A stretch of 47,664 bases of DNA from NCBI GenBank assembly GCA_030038125.1, contig JASHPL010000210.1, positions 1 through 47,664 of the forward strand. Direction: 5' to 3'. Shown here one piece after another: positions 27,691 through 35,973 of the stretch. Every line of letters starts with the position of its first letter. Position 1 is the stretch's first letter. Position numbers and translations under genes: made by a program. Under the pieces are notes generated by a model, which worked only from the letters and a program-made list of their open reading frames with translations, was not told where the DNA came from and ran no database searches. The stretch is from Candidatus Sulfotelmatobacter sp. Its GTDB lineage: Bacteria > Acidobacteriota > Terriglobia > Terriglobales > Acidobacteriaceae.

Positions 27691-28545
27691 ATGAAAACAA
27701 CTCGAAATTTCATTCTGCTGCCCGCAATCTTGCTTTTCCTTTCGCCTGCGATCTTTTCCCAGCAACCGAATCTTCCGCTTGAAAAAACAGCCGTGGTGTA
27801 TGGGGCAAGCCTGAAGTATTTCGAGGCTGGTCAGGGGCCAGCGGTGATCTTGCTGCACGGCCTTGGCGCGGTGAAAGAAGTCTGGCTATCAAGTCTCGAC
27901 GCGCTTTCCGACAAGTTTCACGTTTATGCGATCGATCAGATCGGTTTTGGCCACTCCGACAAGCCTCTGCTCGACTACAAGATCGCAACGTTTGTCGATT
28001 TCCTCCACGGCTTCATGCAGTCCCAGAACCTGAATAAGGCCACGCTCGTGGGCAACTCTCTTGGCGGATGGATTGCCCTCGACTTTGTCCTGACGCACCC
28101 TGAGATGGTCGACAAGCTAGTCCTCGTCGATTCTGCCGGCTTACCGTGGAGCGGAACCGCAAACGTGCCTCTGAATGCATCGACCGCGGCCGAGCAGCGC
28201 GCAGTGCTCGAGTCCATTTTCTATAACAAGGAGTTTGTGACTGACGCTTTCGTCTTGCGGGCCTTCACCAATCATGTGCACAACAACGACGGCTACACAA
28301 TTCACAGCGTCGTGGCCGGCTTCAGCGCAGCTCAGTTCGAAGAGGGGAATCTCAAATCGATCAAGACGCCCACTCTGATCCTCTGGGGACGGCAGGACGA
28401 ACTGATTCCCGAATCCGTCGCCGAAAAGATGCATGACGGAATCGCAGGATCGAAGCTGGTAGTCCTCGATCAGTGCGGCCACATGCCGGAACTGGAAAAA
28501 ACTGCGGAATTCAACCGCGAACTGCTGGAATTCTTGGGCCATTAG
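27691..28545 (+). CDS. Secreted alpha/beta hydrolase
   Basis: A 284-aa alpha/beta-hydrolase-fold protein with an N-terminal signal peptide (ILLPAILLFLSPAIFSQ, about residues 8-24). The oxyanion region is LLHGLGAVKEVW. The nucleophile Ser is in VGNSLGGWIAL, the acid Asp in LWGRQDELIP and the His in DQCGHMPELEK, giving a full triad. It resembles epoxide-hydrolase or esterase-like members, but the substrate is not predictable. AGGAG lies seven bases upstream of the ATG. The preceding 79-bp gap carries CTCTGCGTCTCTGTGATTAAA, which looks like a worn copy of an acidobacterial dispersed repeat. Confidence 0.87.
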   Translation: MKTTRNFILLPAILLFLSPAIFSQQPNLPLEKTAVVYGASLKYFEAGQGPAVILLHGLGAVKEVWLSSLDALSDKFHVYAIDQIGFGHSDKPLLDYKIATFVDFLHGFMQSQNLNKATLVGNSLGGWIALDFVLTHPEMVDKLVLVDSAGLPWSGTANVPLNASTAAEQRAVLESIFYNKEFVTDAFVLRAFTNHVHNNDGYTIHSVVAGFSAAQFEEGNLKSIKTPTLILWGRQDELIPESVAEKMHDGIAGSKLVVLDQCGHMPELEKTAEFNRELLEFLGH

Positions 28546-28739
28546 CGAACGACTCAGTTGTGCAACAAAATTGGCCTGGGCTGTTCAGACCGAGCGAAGC
28601 GCGGTGGTGGCTTCTATTTTCCATCCCGGTTATAAGCGTCTGCCTTCATGCCAAACTTTGCGGTCGTTTACAACACCACCCGGAATTGTTTTGCCCGCTC
28701 TCGAAGTATGTGCTAGTTTCCCAACGACGGCAGCCACGC

Positions 28740-29501
28740 ATGCGCTCCATCTTTCGTCGCAAGGAAGCCAAGTCCCCGGCCATTGAGCCGGTGCCGGCTC
28801 CCTTTCCGAAGCTGAAGGGTGCAGAAATTGCAGCGGAATTCTCGACGCCGCGCATCGGAGGAGATTTTTACGATTCCATACGCGTGAGCCCGGAACGCGT
28901 TCTTTTTGGCTTACTCGATGTAGCCGGCCGGCGCTATGAGAACATCGGTCTTCTTAGCCTCGCACAATACATTTTTCGCAACGCCGGAGTGGAGCTATTC
29001 TCGAAAATCGACATCAATGAATCGAACGCTATGGCCGAGTTGTCTCTGCGCATCAATAGCGGGCTGATCCAGGCTTCAAGGATTGTTCACTCCTGTCCGG
29101 CATTTCTAGCCTGCTATCACGAAAAGTTCGGCACACTCTGCTATATCAACGCCGGGCATACCCCGGGGTTGCTCCGCGACAGCAAAGGCATTGCCGAACT
29201 CGCCTCGACCGGCCTGCCTCTGGGATTGTTTTCGCATGCCCCCTGCGATGCACCGACCGTCGGACTGGAAAAAGGGGCAGCGCTCCTGTTGGTCTCGCGC
29301 GGAGTCGTCGAGTGCGACGCCGAGCGTTCGGACTCCGGCGAGGAATTTGGTCTGGACCGGGTGAAAGAAGTTCTGCAGATGATTTCGCCCACAAGTGCCC
29401 AAGATCTATGCACGTCAATCCTGAACCGGGCTCGCCAGCACTATGCAAACGCCCCCCTATGCAACGATATGACTGCTCTTTCGCTCTTGCGCGCTGCCTG
29501 A
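28740..29501 (+). CDS. SpoIIE/RsbU-type PP2C serine phosphatase
   Basis: A stand-alone phosphatase domain of about 253 aa. Typical motifs are IGGDFYDSIRV (metal-binding Asp), LFGLLDVAG (usually GDVSGKG, so the second Gly-Lys-Gly is lost), CYINAGHTPGLLRD, STGLPLGLF and CNDMTALSLLR at the C-terminus. Family members dephosphorylate anti-sigma-factor antagonists in partner-switching systems. No receiver, HAMP or membrane segment is attached and no STAS or anti-sigma gene is adjacent, so its partner is unknown. The track start at 28473 lies inside the hydrolase gene; the ATG at 28740 (MRSIFRRKEAKSP) is the credible start. The 194 bp before it show no assignable feature. Confidence 0.82.
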   Translation: MRSIFRRKEAKSPAIEPVPAPFPKLKGAEIAAEFSTPRIGGDFYDSIRVSPERVLFGLLDVAGRRYENIGLLSLAQYIFRNAGVELFSKIDINESNAMAELSLRINSGLIQASRIVHSCPAFLACYHEKFGTLCYINAGHTPGLLRDSKGIAELASTGLPLGLFSHAPCDAPTVGLEKGAALLLVSRGVVECDAERSDSGEEFGLDRVKEVLQMISPTSAQDLCTSILNRARQHYANAPLCNDMTALSLLRAA

Positions 29502-29633
29502 TGCGCGCGGCAACCCTGACGCCCGAGCCTGCGTCCAAGCCAGCAAGCCATTATTCATCGGGAAAGGGTAAAATACCGACTTGCCCTAAGGCTCTCCTAC
29601 CCGCAAGCCCAGGAAGCGGGGCGCAGTGATTGT

Positions 29634-30785
29634 ATGAAAAAAATGTCCCTGGTTCTCATTGCCGTCGCGTGCCTGTCCGTGTTAGCCGCGGGTCAGGTGG
29701 TGGAAGAAATTGTCGCCCGCGTTAACAATCAGATCATTACCCGTTCCGAATATCAGCGCAGCAAAGATCAACTGCGCGATGAAACCCGCCAGCAGGACCC
29801 TGCCAATGCCGACAAGGTCTTCGGGGAGCGGGAAAAAGATGTTTTGCGCGATCTCATCGATCAGCAGCTTCTTCTGGAAAAAGGCAAGGATCTCGGCATC
29901 ACCGGCGATACCGAGCTGATCAAGCGCGAAGATCAGATGCGCAAAGACATGAAGCTCGACTCCATAGAAGCCTTGGAGAAGGAAGCGGCCAAACAAGGGA
30001 TCTCCTGGGAAGACTTCCAGCAGAATATGCGCAACCAGATCATCACGCAGAAGGTGATTGGCGAGGAAGTCGGAGGGCACCTGAGCATCACGACCGAAGA
30101 AGAACAAAAATTTTATGACGAACATAAAACCGAAATGGAGCAGCCGGAATCGGTCCGTTTAAGCGAGATTTTGATCGTTCCAAAACCAGTCACGCCTCCG
30201 AGCCCGGCGGTGACTCCCGCAAATGCCGCGGCTGGCGCCACTCCGCCGGCGCAGCCTGCTCCCGATCCCGCAGCCGAAGCACCCGCTCTGGAGGCAGCCA
30301 AGGCAAAGGCGGGAGATCTCCTAAAGCAGATACGCGCCGGTGCGAACTTCGAAGACATCGCTAAAAAATACTCCGACGGCCCATCGGCGGCAGATGGTGG
30401 TGCGCTTGGCTCTTTTAAGCGTGGCCAGTTGGCCAAGGAAATTGAAGACGAGACTTTTACCATGAAGGCCGGCGACATTACCGACGTCATGCGCTTCAAG
30501 CAGGGATATGGCATCCTCAAAGTCGATGAACATCAGCAAGCCGGCGTTCCCCCGTTGAAAGACGTGCTTCCCAAGATCCAGGATGCGTTGTACTACCAGA
30601 AGCTTCAGCCGGCTCTGCGCGCCTATCTGACCAAGTTGCGCGAAGAGGCGTATATCAAGTACGCCCCAGGATACGTCGATAGCGGGGCCAGCCCCAATCA
30701 GACCCAGCCCATAGAAACCGCGACAGCGAAAGAAACCGACGCCAAGAAGCTCAAGAAGAAACACAAGAAGATGGGTGTACTGTAA
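29634..30785 (+). CDS. SurA-like periplasmic peptidyl-prolyl isomerase/chaperone
   Basis: A signal peptide (SLVLIAVACLSVLAAGQ) precedes a SurA_N-type chaperone domain (VEEIVARVNNQIITRSEYQRS, about residues 22-165). A parvulin domain follows (SVRLSEILIV ... ANFEDIAKKYSDGPSAADGGALGSFKRGQL). About 40 residues rich in Ala and Pro (PKPVTPPSPAVTPAN and onward) interrupt the parvulin fold after its first strand, so the loop is unusually long. The C-terminus ends in a lysine-rich tail (DAKKLKKKHKKMGVL). The likely role is folding of outer-membrane proteins. 383 aa. The HD-domain gene follows by 43 bp. Confidence 0.87.
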   Translation: MKKMSLVLIAVACLSVLAAGQVVEEIVARVNNQIITRSEYQRSKDQLRDETRQQDPANADKVFGEREKDVLRDLIDQQLLLEKGKDLGITGDTELIKREDQMRKDMKLDSIEALEKEAAKQGISWEDFQQNMRNQIITQKVIGEEVGGHLSITTEEEQKFYDEHKTEMEQPESVRLSEILIVPKPVTPPSPAVTPANAAAGATPPAQPAPDPAAEAPALEAAKAKAGDLLKQIRAGANFEDIAKKYSDGPSAADGGALGSFKRGQLAKEIEDETFTMKAGDITDVMRFKQGYGILKVDEHQQAGVPPLKDVLPKIQDALYYQKLQPALRAYLTKLREEAYIKYAPGYVDSGASPNQTQPIETATAKETDAKKLKKKHKKMGVL

Positions 30786-30828
30786 TCGGCCCTTCCTTGG
30801 TCGGCAGTGCGGTTATACTCATTTACGC

Positions 30829-31902
30829 ATGAAGGACTTCTACATCTGCGACTGCGCCCGCCATGAAAACAAGGTCATCACTTCCAGCTTTGTCGTAGTG
30901 GCCAAGCAGATCAAGCCCAAAAAAACGGGCGAACCTTACCTCGCGCTCACTCTGGGCGACCGCAGTGGACAACTCGAAGCCAAGATGTGGGACAACGTCG
31001 ACGACGTGCTCGACGCTTTCGAGCAGGATGATTTCCTGAAGGTCAAGGGCCTCATCAATAAGTACAAACAGCGCTTTCAGCTCACGATTCACAAGTTGCG
31101 CAAGCTGGGCGAGTCTGAAATTGAATTCGCTGATTATCTGCCCAAGACGACAAAGGACATTGAAGATCTCTGGCAAACCTTGGCCGGCTTTGTCGCCACC
31201 TTTCAGAATCCCCACCTCAAAGGGCTCATCGAGGCCTTCATGGCCGATCCGGAAATCGCGACTGCCTACCGCAACGCTCCCGCGGCAAAGACGCTGCACC
31301 ATGCCTATATCGGCGGTTTGCTCGATCATGTGGTCTCGCTGTTTCGCTCCTGCGATCTGATCTGCCAGAATTATCCGCAGATCAATCGCGATCTGCTCCT
31401 CACCGGAGCATTTCTGCACGATATCGGAAAGATTCACGAGCTGACCTACAATCGCTCGTTTTCCTACACCACCAAGGGTCAGCTCCTCGGCCACATGATC
31501 ATTGAGCTGGAAATGTTGCAGGCGAAGCTTGTGCTCATGCCCGATTTTCCCAACGAACTGAAGGCACTCATCGGGCACCTGATCATCAGCCATCACGGCG
31601 AGTACGAGTTCGGCTCGCCCAAGCTGCCGATGTTTCCCGAGGCGCTGGTGCTGCACTATCTGGATGATCTCGATTCGAAGATGGAGGCAATGCGCGCCCA
31701 CTTCGAACGCGAAGCCCTACTCGACGGTCCATGGACGAGCTATAACCCCTCTCTGGGACGGCCTCTGCTGAATCCTGAAAAATATCTTGCCTCAAAGAAG
31801 ATTTCGCCACCGGCCGCCGAAATGGGCCGGCGCAATGTCGACCAGTCCAACGTCGAGCGCGAAGCAGTCCCAGCCTTGCCCGATCTCGAACCGCAACGCT
31901 AG
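30829..31902 (+). CDS. YhaM-like HD-domain nuclease with N-terminal OB fold
   Basis: The N-terminal OB fold (VITSSFVVVAKQIKPKKTG ... LTLGDRSGQLEAKMWDN) is joined to an HD domain. HD residues are LHHAYIGGLLDHVVSL, LTGAFLHDIGKIHEL and HLIISHHGEYEFGSP. This is the architecture of B. subtilis YhaM, a 3'-5' exoribonuclease. 357 aa versus about 314 in YhaM, the excess being a charged C-terminal tail. The track's 30775 start is a GTG overlapping the chaperone gene; the ATG at 30829 (MKDFYICDCARHENK) matches the family. Transcription with the upstream chaperone gene is likely. Confidence 0.88.
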   Translation: MKDFYICDCARHENKVITSSFVVVAKQIKPKKTGEPYLALTLGDRSGQLEAKMWDNVDDVLDAFEQDDFLKVKGLINKYKQRFQLTIHKLRKLGESEIEFADYLPKTTKDIEDLWQTLAGFVATFQNPHLKGLIEAFMADPEIATAYRNAPAAKTLHHAYIGGLLDHVVSLFRSCDLICQNYPQINRDLLLTGAFLHDIGKIHELTYNRSFSYTTKGQLLGHMIIELEMLQAKLVLMPDFPNELKALIGHLIISHHGEYEFGSPKLPMFPEALVLHYLDDLDSKMEAMRAHFEREALLDGPWTSYNPSLGRPLLNPEKYLASKKISPPAAEMGRRNVDQSNVEREAVPALPDLEPQR

Positions 31903-31935
31903 TGCCATTGATCGTCTGCCGGTCTCTTCCATCCA

Positions 31936-31990
31936 TGTAGCGGCAGGAGCCCCTGCCCCGGCCGAGCAAAGCTCGGCAGCGACCGCTACT
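31936..31990. repeat. GGAGCGGCAGGCGCC-type dispersed repeat, copy 1
   Basis: TGTAGCGGCAGGAGCCCCTG followed by CGGCCGAGCAAAGCTCGGCAGC matches the two copies after fmt (GGAGCGGCAGGCGCC ... CGGCGAGCAAAACTCGGCCGC). CCGAGCAAAGCTCGG is itself a hairpin with a tiny loop. It lies in the 216-bp gap between the HD nuclease and lipoprotein genes. Confidence 0.6.
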
Positions 31991-32061
31991 CGAACTCCTG
32001 ATTGCGAGCCCTTGCGCTCTGTCTGTGGTGGCCGTTGCATGGCACGAGTTCATTTCCTCCA

Positions 32062-32090
32062 TTGATCACGCTTGTTCAATTCGGTACATT
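32062..32090 (+). promoter_or_regulatory. Candidate sigma-70 promoter for the lipoprotein gene
   Basis: TTGATC (32062-32067) and TACATT (32085-32090) are separated by exactly 17 bases and lie 29 bp before the lipoprotein ATG. Four of six bases match each consensus box. It is an eye-read prediction without experimental support. Confidence 0.4.
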
Positions 32091-32118
32091 GGCTCAGTCT
32101 GAACTTGGGGAGGTTCCT

Positions 32119-32820
32119 ATGCGTGCTCGTTTGTTGTTGTTCCTTTTGAGCGTTTGTCTAGCCCTTGTCTTCACGGGCTGCACAAAGCCGCCCGCAAACA
32201 CGAATTCGACTGATACGTCCACGGCCAACCAGCCCGCTCCGAACACTCAGCAGCAACCACAAACCGCTCAACAAAATCAGCAGTTCCCCGAACCAGAGAG
32301 AAAAAGACCACCCCTCGTGGTGGCTGCCGGAACGCCAGTCACTGTCAGCCTCGGATCCGCACTCGGGTCGAAGCTCAGCCAGCCCGGATCCACTTTTAAT
32401 GGTTCAGTCGCGAAAGATGTCGTGGTTAGGAACGAAATCGCGATTCCCAAGGGCGCAGCCGTTTCTGGCACGGTCGTCGACGCCAAGCCGCTGGGACGAT
32501 TTAAGGGAGGCGCAGTGCTCGAGGTCCGGCTCGACACTGTGAACTTGAATGGGGTCGATGTACCCGTTCAATCCTCCACGCCCTCGTTCAGCGCAAAAGG
32601 GAAAGGCAAGCGCACCGCCGCGTTGGCAGGTGGAGGCGCTGTGCTGGGCGGAATTGTCGGAGCCCTCGCCGGCGGCGGCAAAGGAGCCGCCATCGGGATG
32701 GCCGCGGGAGGCGGAGCCGGAGCGGGCGGCGCAGCCTTTACCGGAAATAAGGACATCGTGCTCCCCGCCGAGTCAGCAGTGAGTTTCGAGTTGACTCAAC
32801 CGCTGGAAATCAAGCGGTAG
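32119..32820 (+). CDS. Putative lipoprotein of unknown function with glycine-rich segment
   Basis: A 233-aa exported protein. The signal peptide ends in a lipobox-like VFTGC (Cys about residue 21). Next come a low-complexity Asn/Gln/Thr/Pro spacer (about 25-60), then a globular part (AAGTPVTVSLGSALGSKLSQ ... VVRNEIAIPKGAAVSGTVV), reminiscent of the beta-domain of VirB10/TrbI proteins. A Gly/Ala-rich stretch (about 175-210) could be a membrane-inserting glycine zipper, and LPAESAVSFELTQPLEI closes the protein. GGGGAGG lies five bases before the ATG at 32119; the track start at 32002 is too early. With its own candidate promoter and a strong terminator it looks monocistronic. I do not recognise a function. 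Confidence 0.8.
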   Translation: MRARLLLFLLSVCLALVFTGCTKPPANTNSTDTSTANQPAPNTQQQPQTAQQNQQFPEPERKRPPLVVAAGTPVTVSLGSALGSKLSQPGSTFNGSVAKDVVVRNEIAIPKGAAVSGTVVDAKPLGRFKGGAVLEVRLDTVNLNGVDVPVQSSTPSFSAKGKGKRTAALAGGGAVLGGIVGALAGGGKGAAIGMAAGGGAGAGGAAFTGNKDIVLPAESAVSFELTQPLEIKR

Positions 32821-32842
32821 ACACGTCGCGGTCGTTCGGATG

Positions 32843-32879
32843 AGTGGCGGGTTTTGAGCTTCGAGCCCGCCACTTTTTA
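32843..32879 (+). terminator. Rho-independent terminator after the lipoprotein gene
   Basis: A perfect nine-base stem, AGTGGCGGG (32843-32851) and CCCGCCACT (32866-32874), encloses a 14-base loop and runs straight into TTTTT (32874-32878). It begins 23 bp after the lipoprotein stop codon. This is the clearest intrinsic terminator in the window. Confidence 0.85.
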
Positions 32880-33003
32880 TCAAAGCCGGATCGCGCTGAA
32901 CCGGCCTGCAGGAAGACTCGCCGCGTTCTTAAAGCGACCTCAGGCGCGAGGGCTCAGCTCTTTTTTGAACTTAGTGCGAGCGAAACGTGCTATTACCGGT
33001 CTC

Positions 33004-33702
33004 ATGCTCGACTTCAACCGCTTCGAAATCTTGACCTTCGATTGTTACGGCACTCTCATTGATTGGGAAGCCGGCATTCTCTCTGCCCTGCACAAAATTC
33101 TTTCCGCCCACGGAAGTTCAAGGGATGATCCGACCCTGTTGAGTCTGTATGGAGAGTTTGAGCAGCGCTCCGAACACGGACCATATCGTCCCTACCGCGA
33201 AGTATTGCAGGATGTCGTTCGGCAATTCGGGGTCGAACTTGGATTCACCCCGACCGCTGGGGAAATGCGCTCCTTGCCGGAATCGCTGCCCTCTTGGCAG
33301 CCGTGGCCGGATACGGTCGCGGCCCTTCGTCGACTGAAAAGTCGTTTCCGATTAGCCATACTTTCCAATATTGACGACGATCTGTTTGCCGCGACTCGTC
33401 CGCAACTCGAAGTCCAGTTCGATGAAGTCATAACTGCCCAGCAAGCACATGCCTACAAGCCATCGCTGAAGTTTTTTGAGCTGGCGATCAGCCGCATCCA
33501 GGCTCCGGCTCATCGAGTCTTGCATGTGGCCCAAAGTATTTATCACGATGTCATTCCCGCCCAGGGGCTGGGGCTGGCTACGGTATGGGTGAATCGTCCC
33601 TCGGCCCGCCCGGGGGCAGGCGCATCGAAAGCTGCTGAAGCCAAGCCTGACTTGATCGTCACCGGCCTGATGGAACTGGCAACGATTGCCATTCCGGAGT
33701 GA
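33004..33702 (+). CDS. HAD-superfamily hydrolase (haloacid dehalogenase type II-like)
   Basis: A 232-aa HAD enzyme. The nucleophile Asp is in ILTFDCYGTLIDWEAG (motif I), motif II is LAILSNIDDD, and the Lys is in AHAYKPSLKFFELA. Motif III is VLHVAQSIYHDVIPAQGLGL, with HD in place of the usual acidic pair. The helical cap is of the L-2-haloacid dehalogenase type. The real substrate may be a phosphoester. I start it at the ATG 33004 (MLDFNRFEILTFD); the track's 32854 start overlaps the upstream terminator and adds 50 unmatched residues. No Shine-Dalgarno is seen. Confidence 0.85.
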   Translation: MLDFNRFEILTFDCYGTLIDWEAGILSALHKILSAHGSSRDDPTLLSLYGEFEQRSEHGPYRPYREVLQDVVRQFGVELGFTPTAGEMRSLPESLPSWQPWPDTVAALRRLKSRFRLAILSNIDDDLFAATRPQLEVQFDEVITAQQAHAYKPSLKFFELAISRIQAPAHRVLHVAQSIYHDVIPAQGLGLATVWVNRPSARPGAGASKAAEAKPDLIVTGLMELATIAIPE

Positions 33703-33962
33703 AACCGAAAGCGCACAGCTATAGCGAAACCACGGTTGGCTCGTCCCGCTTGTCGGAGGCCTGGCTTCAAACGCTGCGGCAAAACTCGCTGGAGTCCTGT
33801 TTTTTCTAAAAGCGCGCGGCTCTTAGCCGCTGAGGCGACTCAGCCGGTTATGACCACGGCTCACGGTGAGAGGGATAGAAGCCTTCTAAGGTCTAGGCCT
33901 GCCACGCCGTGCAAATCGAATCTGGTTCGCACCGCGTGCTCAGGAAATCAGCACCGCACAAA
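33703..33962. other. Convergent intergenic region with small hairpins, no gene seen
   Basis: These 260 bp lie between the HAD gene and the LuxR-type gene, which converge here. Three short perfect hairpins follow each other: GCGGC-TCTTA-GCCGC, CTGAG-GCGA-CTCAG and CTCAC-G-GTGAG (about 33817-33870). A TTTTTT run at about 33800 has no matching GC-rich stem before it. They may help termination in either direction. No ORF or tRNA is supported. Confidence 0.35.
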
Positions 33963-34616
33963 TCAAGAACCTACCGGCATTTTTACGATGCGTTTCTGGA
34001 TCGCCCACATCACCAGTTCGGCCTTGTTGTGAATTCCGAGTTTGCGCATCAGGTTGAACTTGTGCGCGTCTACGGTTTTCGCGCTGAGGCCGAGCGCGGT
34101 CGCCGTGGACCGCACCGTGCGTCCCTCGGCGAGAAGCTTGAGCACCTCTTTTTCGCGCGCGGTCAATCCGCCCTTCCGTGGAGCGGGTTCCTCGGGGAGC
34201 CACTCCCCGCTCTCTTCGCGCGGCCCTTCTTGCAACGCGCCTTCGCCGGAGTGAAACTGTCTCACCATCTCCACCAGCTGCTGCGCCGAGGTCCGCCGCG
34301 CCGCGCAGCTCCCGTCCGCTCTGCTCTCGCGTGGCTCCGTATCGTCGCTTTCGCTGGAAAGGAACAGTACGCGAGTATGTGGAGACAAGCGTTGCATCAA
34401 GACTTCGATGTCCCCCGTCCCGAAATCGAATAATCTCGCATCCGCAATCACGATCTCGGCACGGTGCTGCAGCACGCACTGCAGCGCCTCGGCTGCACTT
34501 CCCGCCTCTGCGACCACCTCGATGTCCGGTTCATCCTCGAGCAGGCGTCGCAATCCTTGGCGCAGCAGGACGTGATCCTGCACCAGCGCGCATCGAATTT
34601 TGCGATCCTTAAACAT
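33963..34616 (-). CDS. NarL/FixJ-type response regulator with a degenerate receiver
   Basis: A 217-aa receiver plus LuxR-type DNA-binding protein. The C-terminal helix-turn-helix is canonical: GLTAREKEVLKLLAEGRTVR, then STATALGLSAKTVDAHKFNLMRKLGI. The receiver keeps the phosphoacceptor Asp (EIVIADARLF). The usual acidic pair is reduced (CALVQDHVLLRQG, QD instead of DD), and the conserved Lys before the last helix is missing (ADGSCAARRTSAQQL). Classical phosphorylation switching is therefore doubtful; it may work as an atypical or constitutive regulator. No histidine kinase gene is adjacent. ATG at 34616, divergent from aroC with a 184-bp gap that may hold both promoters. Confidence 0.87.
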   Translation of the reverse strand: MFKDRKIRCALVQDHVLLRQGLRRLLEDEPDIEVVAEAGSAAEALQCVLQHRAEIVIADARLFDFGTGDIEVLMQRLSPHTRVLFLSSESDDTEPRESRADGSCAARRTSAQQLVEMVRQFHSGEGALQEGPREESGEWLPEEPAPRKGGLTAREKEVLKLLAEGRTVRSTATALGLSAKTVDAHKFNLMRKLGIHNKAELVMWAIQKRIVKMPVGS

Positions 34617-34800
34617 TGTTTTTCTATCGTTCGTGCCTGCGCCGTTCCGGCGCTGCGCACCCCTTCTTGCCGAAGCCAGTACCCCGATTGTACTGGTTTT
34701 CGCATATGGAATGGAGCGCCAAATAGCGCCCCTGCCCTATTTTTTCCGCCGCTTGGGCTTGAATCCACCCTCCTGCCGGTTCAGGTACAATCGAAAATTT

Positions 34801-35973
34801 ATGTTGCGCTATTTCACCGCTGGAGAATCGCACGGCGAGGCTCTGATCGCCTTACTCTGCGGCATGCCCGCGGGAGTAAAAATCGATCAGGCGTTCGTCG
34901 ACCGCGAACTCTGGCGGCGTCAGCAGGGCTACGGCCGCGGCGGACGCATGAAGATCGAGAGCGATCGTGCCCACATCCTCTCCGGAGTTCGACACGGCAT
35001 GACTATCGGCTCGCCCATCTCGATCCAACTGGAAAACAAAGACTGGAAGAACTGGCAAGAATCTCTGCCGGTCGGCGGCGGTGACCCCGCAAAACACAAG
35101 CGAGTTGCGTCCCCGCGTCCCGGACATGCCGATTTGGCCGGAGCCCTGAAGTACAACTTTCCCGAGGCCCGCTACGTCCTGGAGCGTGCTTCGGCGCGCG
35201 AATCTGCTGCCCGGGTCGCGATTGGCGCGATTGCCAAATTATTCCTGCGCGAACTCGGAATCGAAGTCCTGAGCCATGTGGTCACCGTCGGTAGTGTCAC
35301 GCTGGCCGCTCCTACAACCTGGGAACGAATCCGCGTGCTGAGAGACCGTGATGACGTTTTGCTCAACTGTGCCGATCCCGAATCCGAGCAGCTCATGAAG
35401 CAGGAAGTCGACAAGGTCCTCAAAACTGGCGATTCGCTGGGAGGCGTGTTCGAAGTGATTGCGCACGGCGTTCCCCCCGGCCTGGGCACCTACGCCCAGT
35501 GGGACGAACGTCTCGACGCCCTGCTCGCCGCGGCCGTCATGTCTTTGCAAGCCGTCAAGGCGGTTGAGATTGGATCGGGCGTCGCCGCCGCTTTTGCCCC
35601 GGGCTCCACGGTTCATGACGAAATCGCCTATGCTGCTCAGTCGGGATTCACCGCATTCTCGCGCACTCATAACAATGCCGGAGGCATTGAAGGCGGCGTT
35701 TCCAACGGCGAAGAGATTCGCGTGCGCGGATACCTCAAGCCGATTTCTACCCTCCGTCGTCCGTTGCAATCGGTCGACTTTGCGACCCGAGAACCAGTCA
35801 AAGCCGCCTACGAGCGTTCGGATGTATGCGTCGTTCCCGCCGCCGGCATCGCCGCCGAGGCAATGGTCGCCCTGACTCTCGCCCGCTGTGCTCTCGAGAA
35901 ATTTGGCGGCGATTCGATCGCGGAAGTGCTCAGAAATTTTCAAGGCTACTGCCAGCAACTGAAAAATTACTAA
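34801..35973 (+). CDS. aroC: Chorismate synthase
   Basis: AroC converts EPSP to chorismate with reduced FMN, the last shikimate step. The protein opens MLRYFTAGESHGEALIAL. GYGRGGRMKIESD and LSGVRHGMTIGSPI follow, then SPRPGHADLAGALKY and RASARESAARVA, with THNNAGGIEGGVSNGEEI near the end. 390 aa, full length. The ATG at 34801 is the family start; the track's 34600 start runs through the promoter region. A TACAAT box lies ten bases before the ATG, but I could not place a convincing -35. The stop TAA overlaps the def start (TAATG), so aroC and def are translationally coupled. Confidence 0.96.
   Translation: MLRYFTAGESHGEALIALLCGMPAGVKIDQAFVDRELWRRQQGYGRGGRMKIESDRAHILSGVRHGMTIGSPISIQLENKDWKNWQESLPVGGGDPAKHKRVASPRPGHADLAGALKYNFPEARYVLERASARESAARVAIGAIAKLFLRELGIEVLSHVVTVGSVTLAAPTTWERIRVLRDRDDVLLNCADPESEQLMKQEVDKVLKTGDSLGGVFEVIAHGVPPGLGTYAQWDERLDALLAAAVMSLQAVKAVEIGSGVAAAFAPGSTVHDEIAYAAQSGFTAFSRTHNNAGGIEGGVSNGEEIRVRGYLKPISTLRRPLQSVDFATREPVKAAYERSDVCVVPAAGIAAEAMVALTLARCALEKFGGDSIAEVLRNFQGYCQQLKNY

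Noticed and set aside
33740-33800. Possible tRNA-Sec (CTTCAAA heptamer resembling the UCA anticodon loop), tempting because selB is present
   Set aside because: The flanking bases CCTGG and CGCTG do not pair as an anticodon stem, and no TTCGANTCC T-arm or long variable arm follows.
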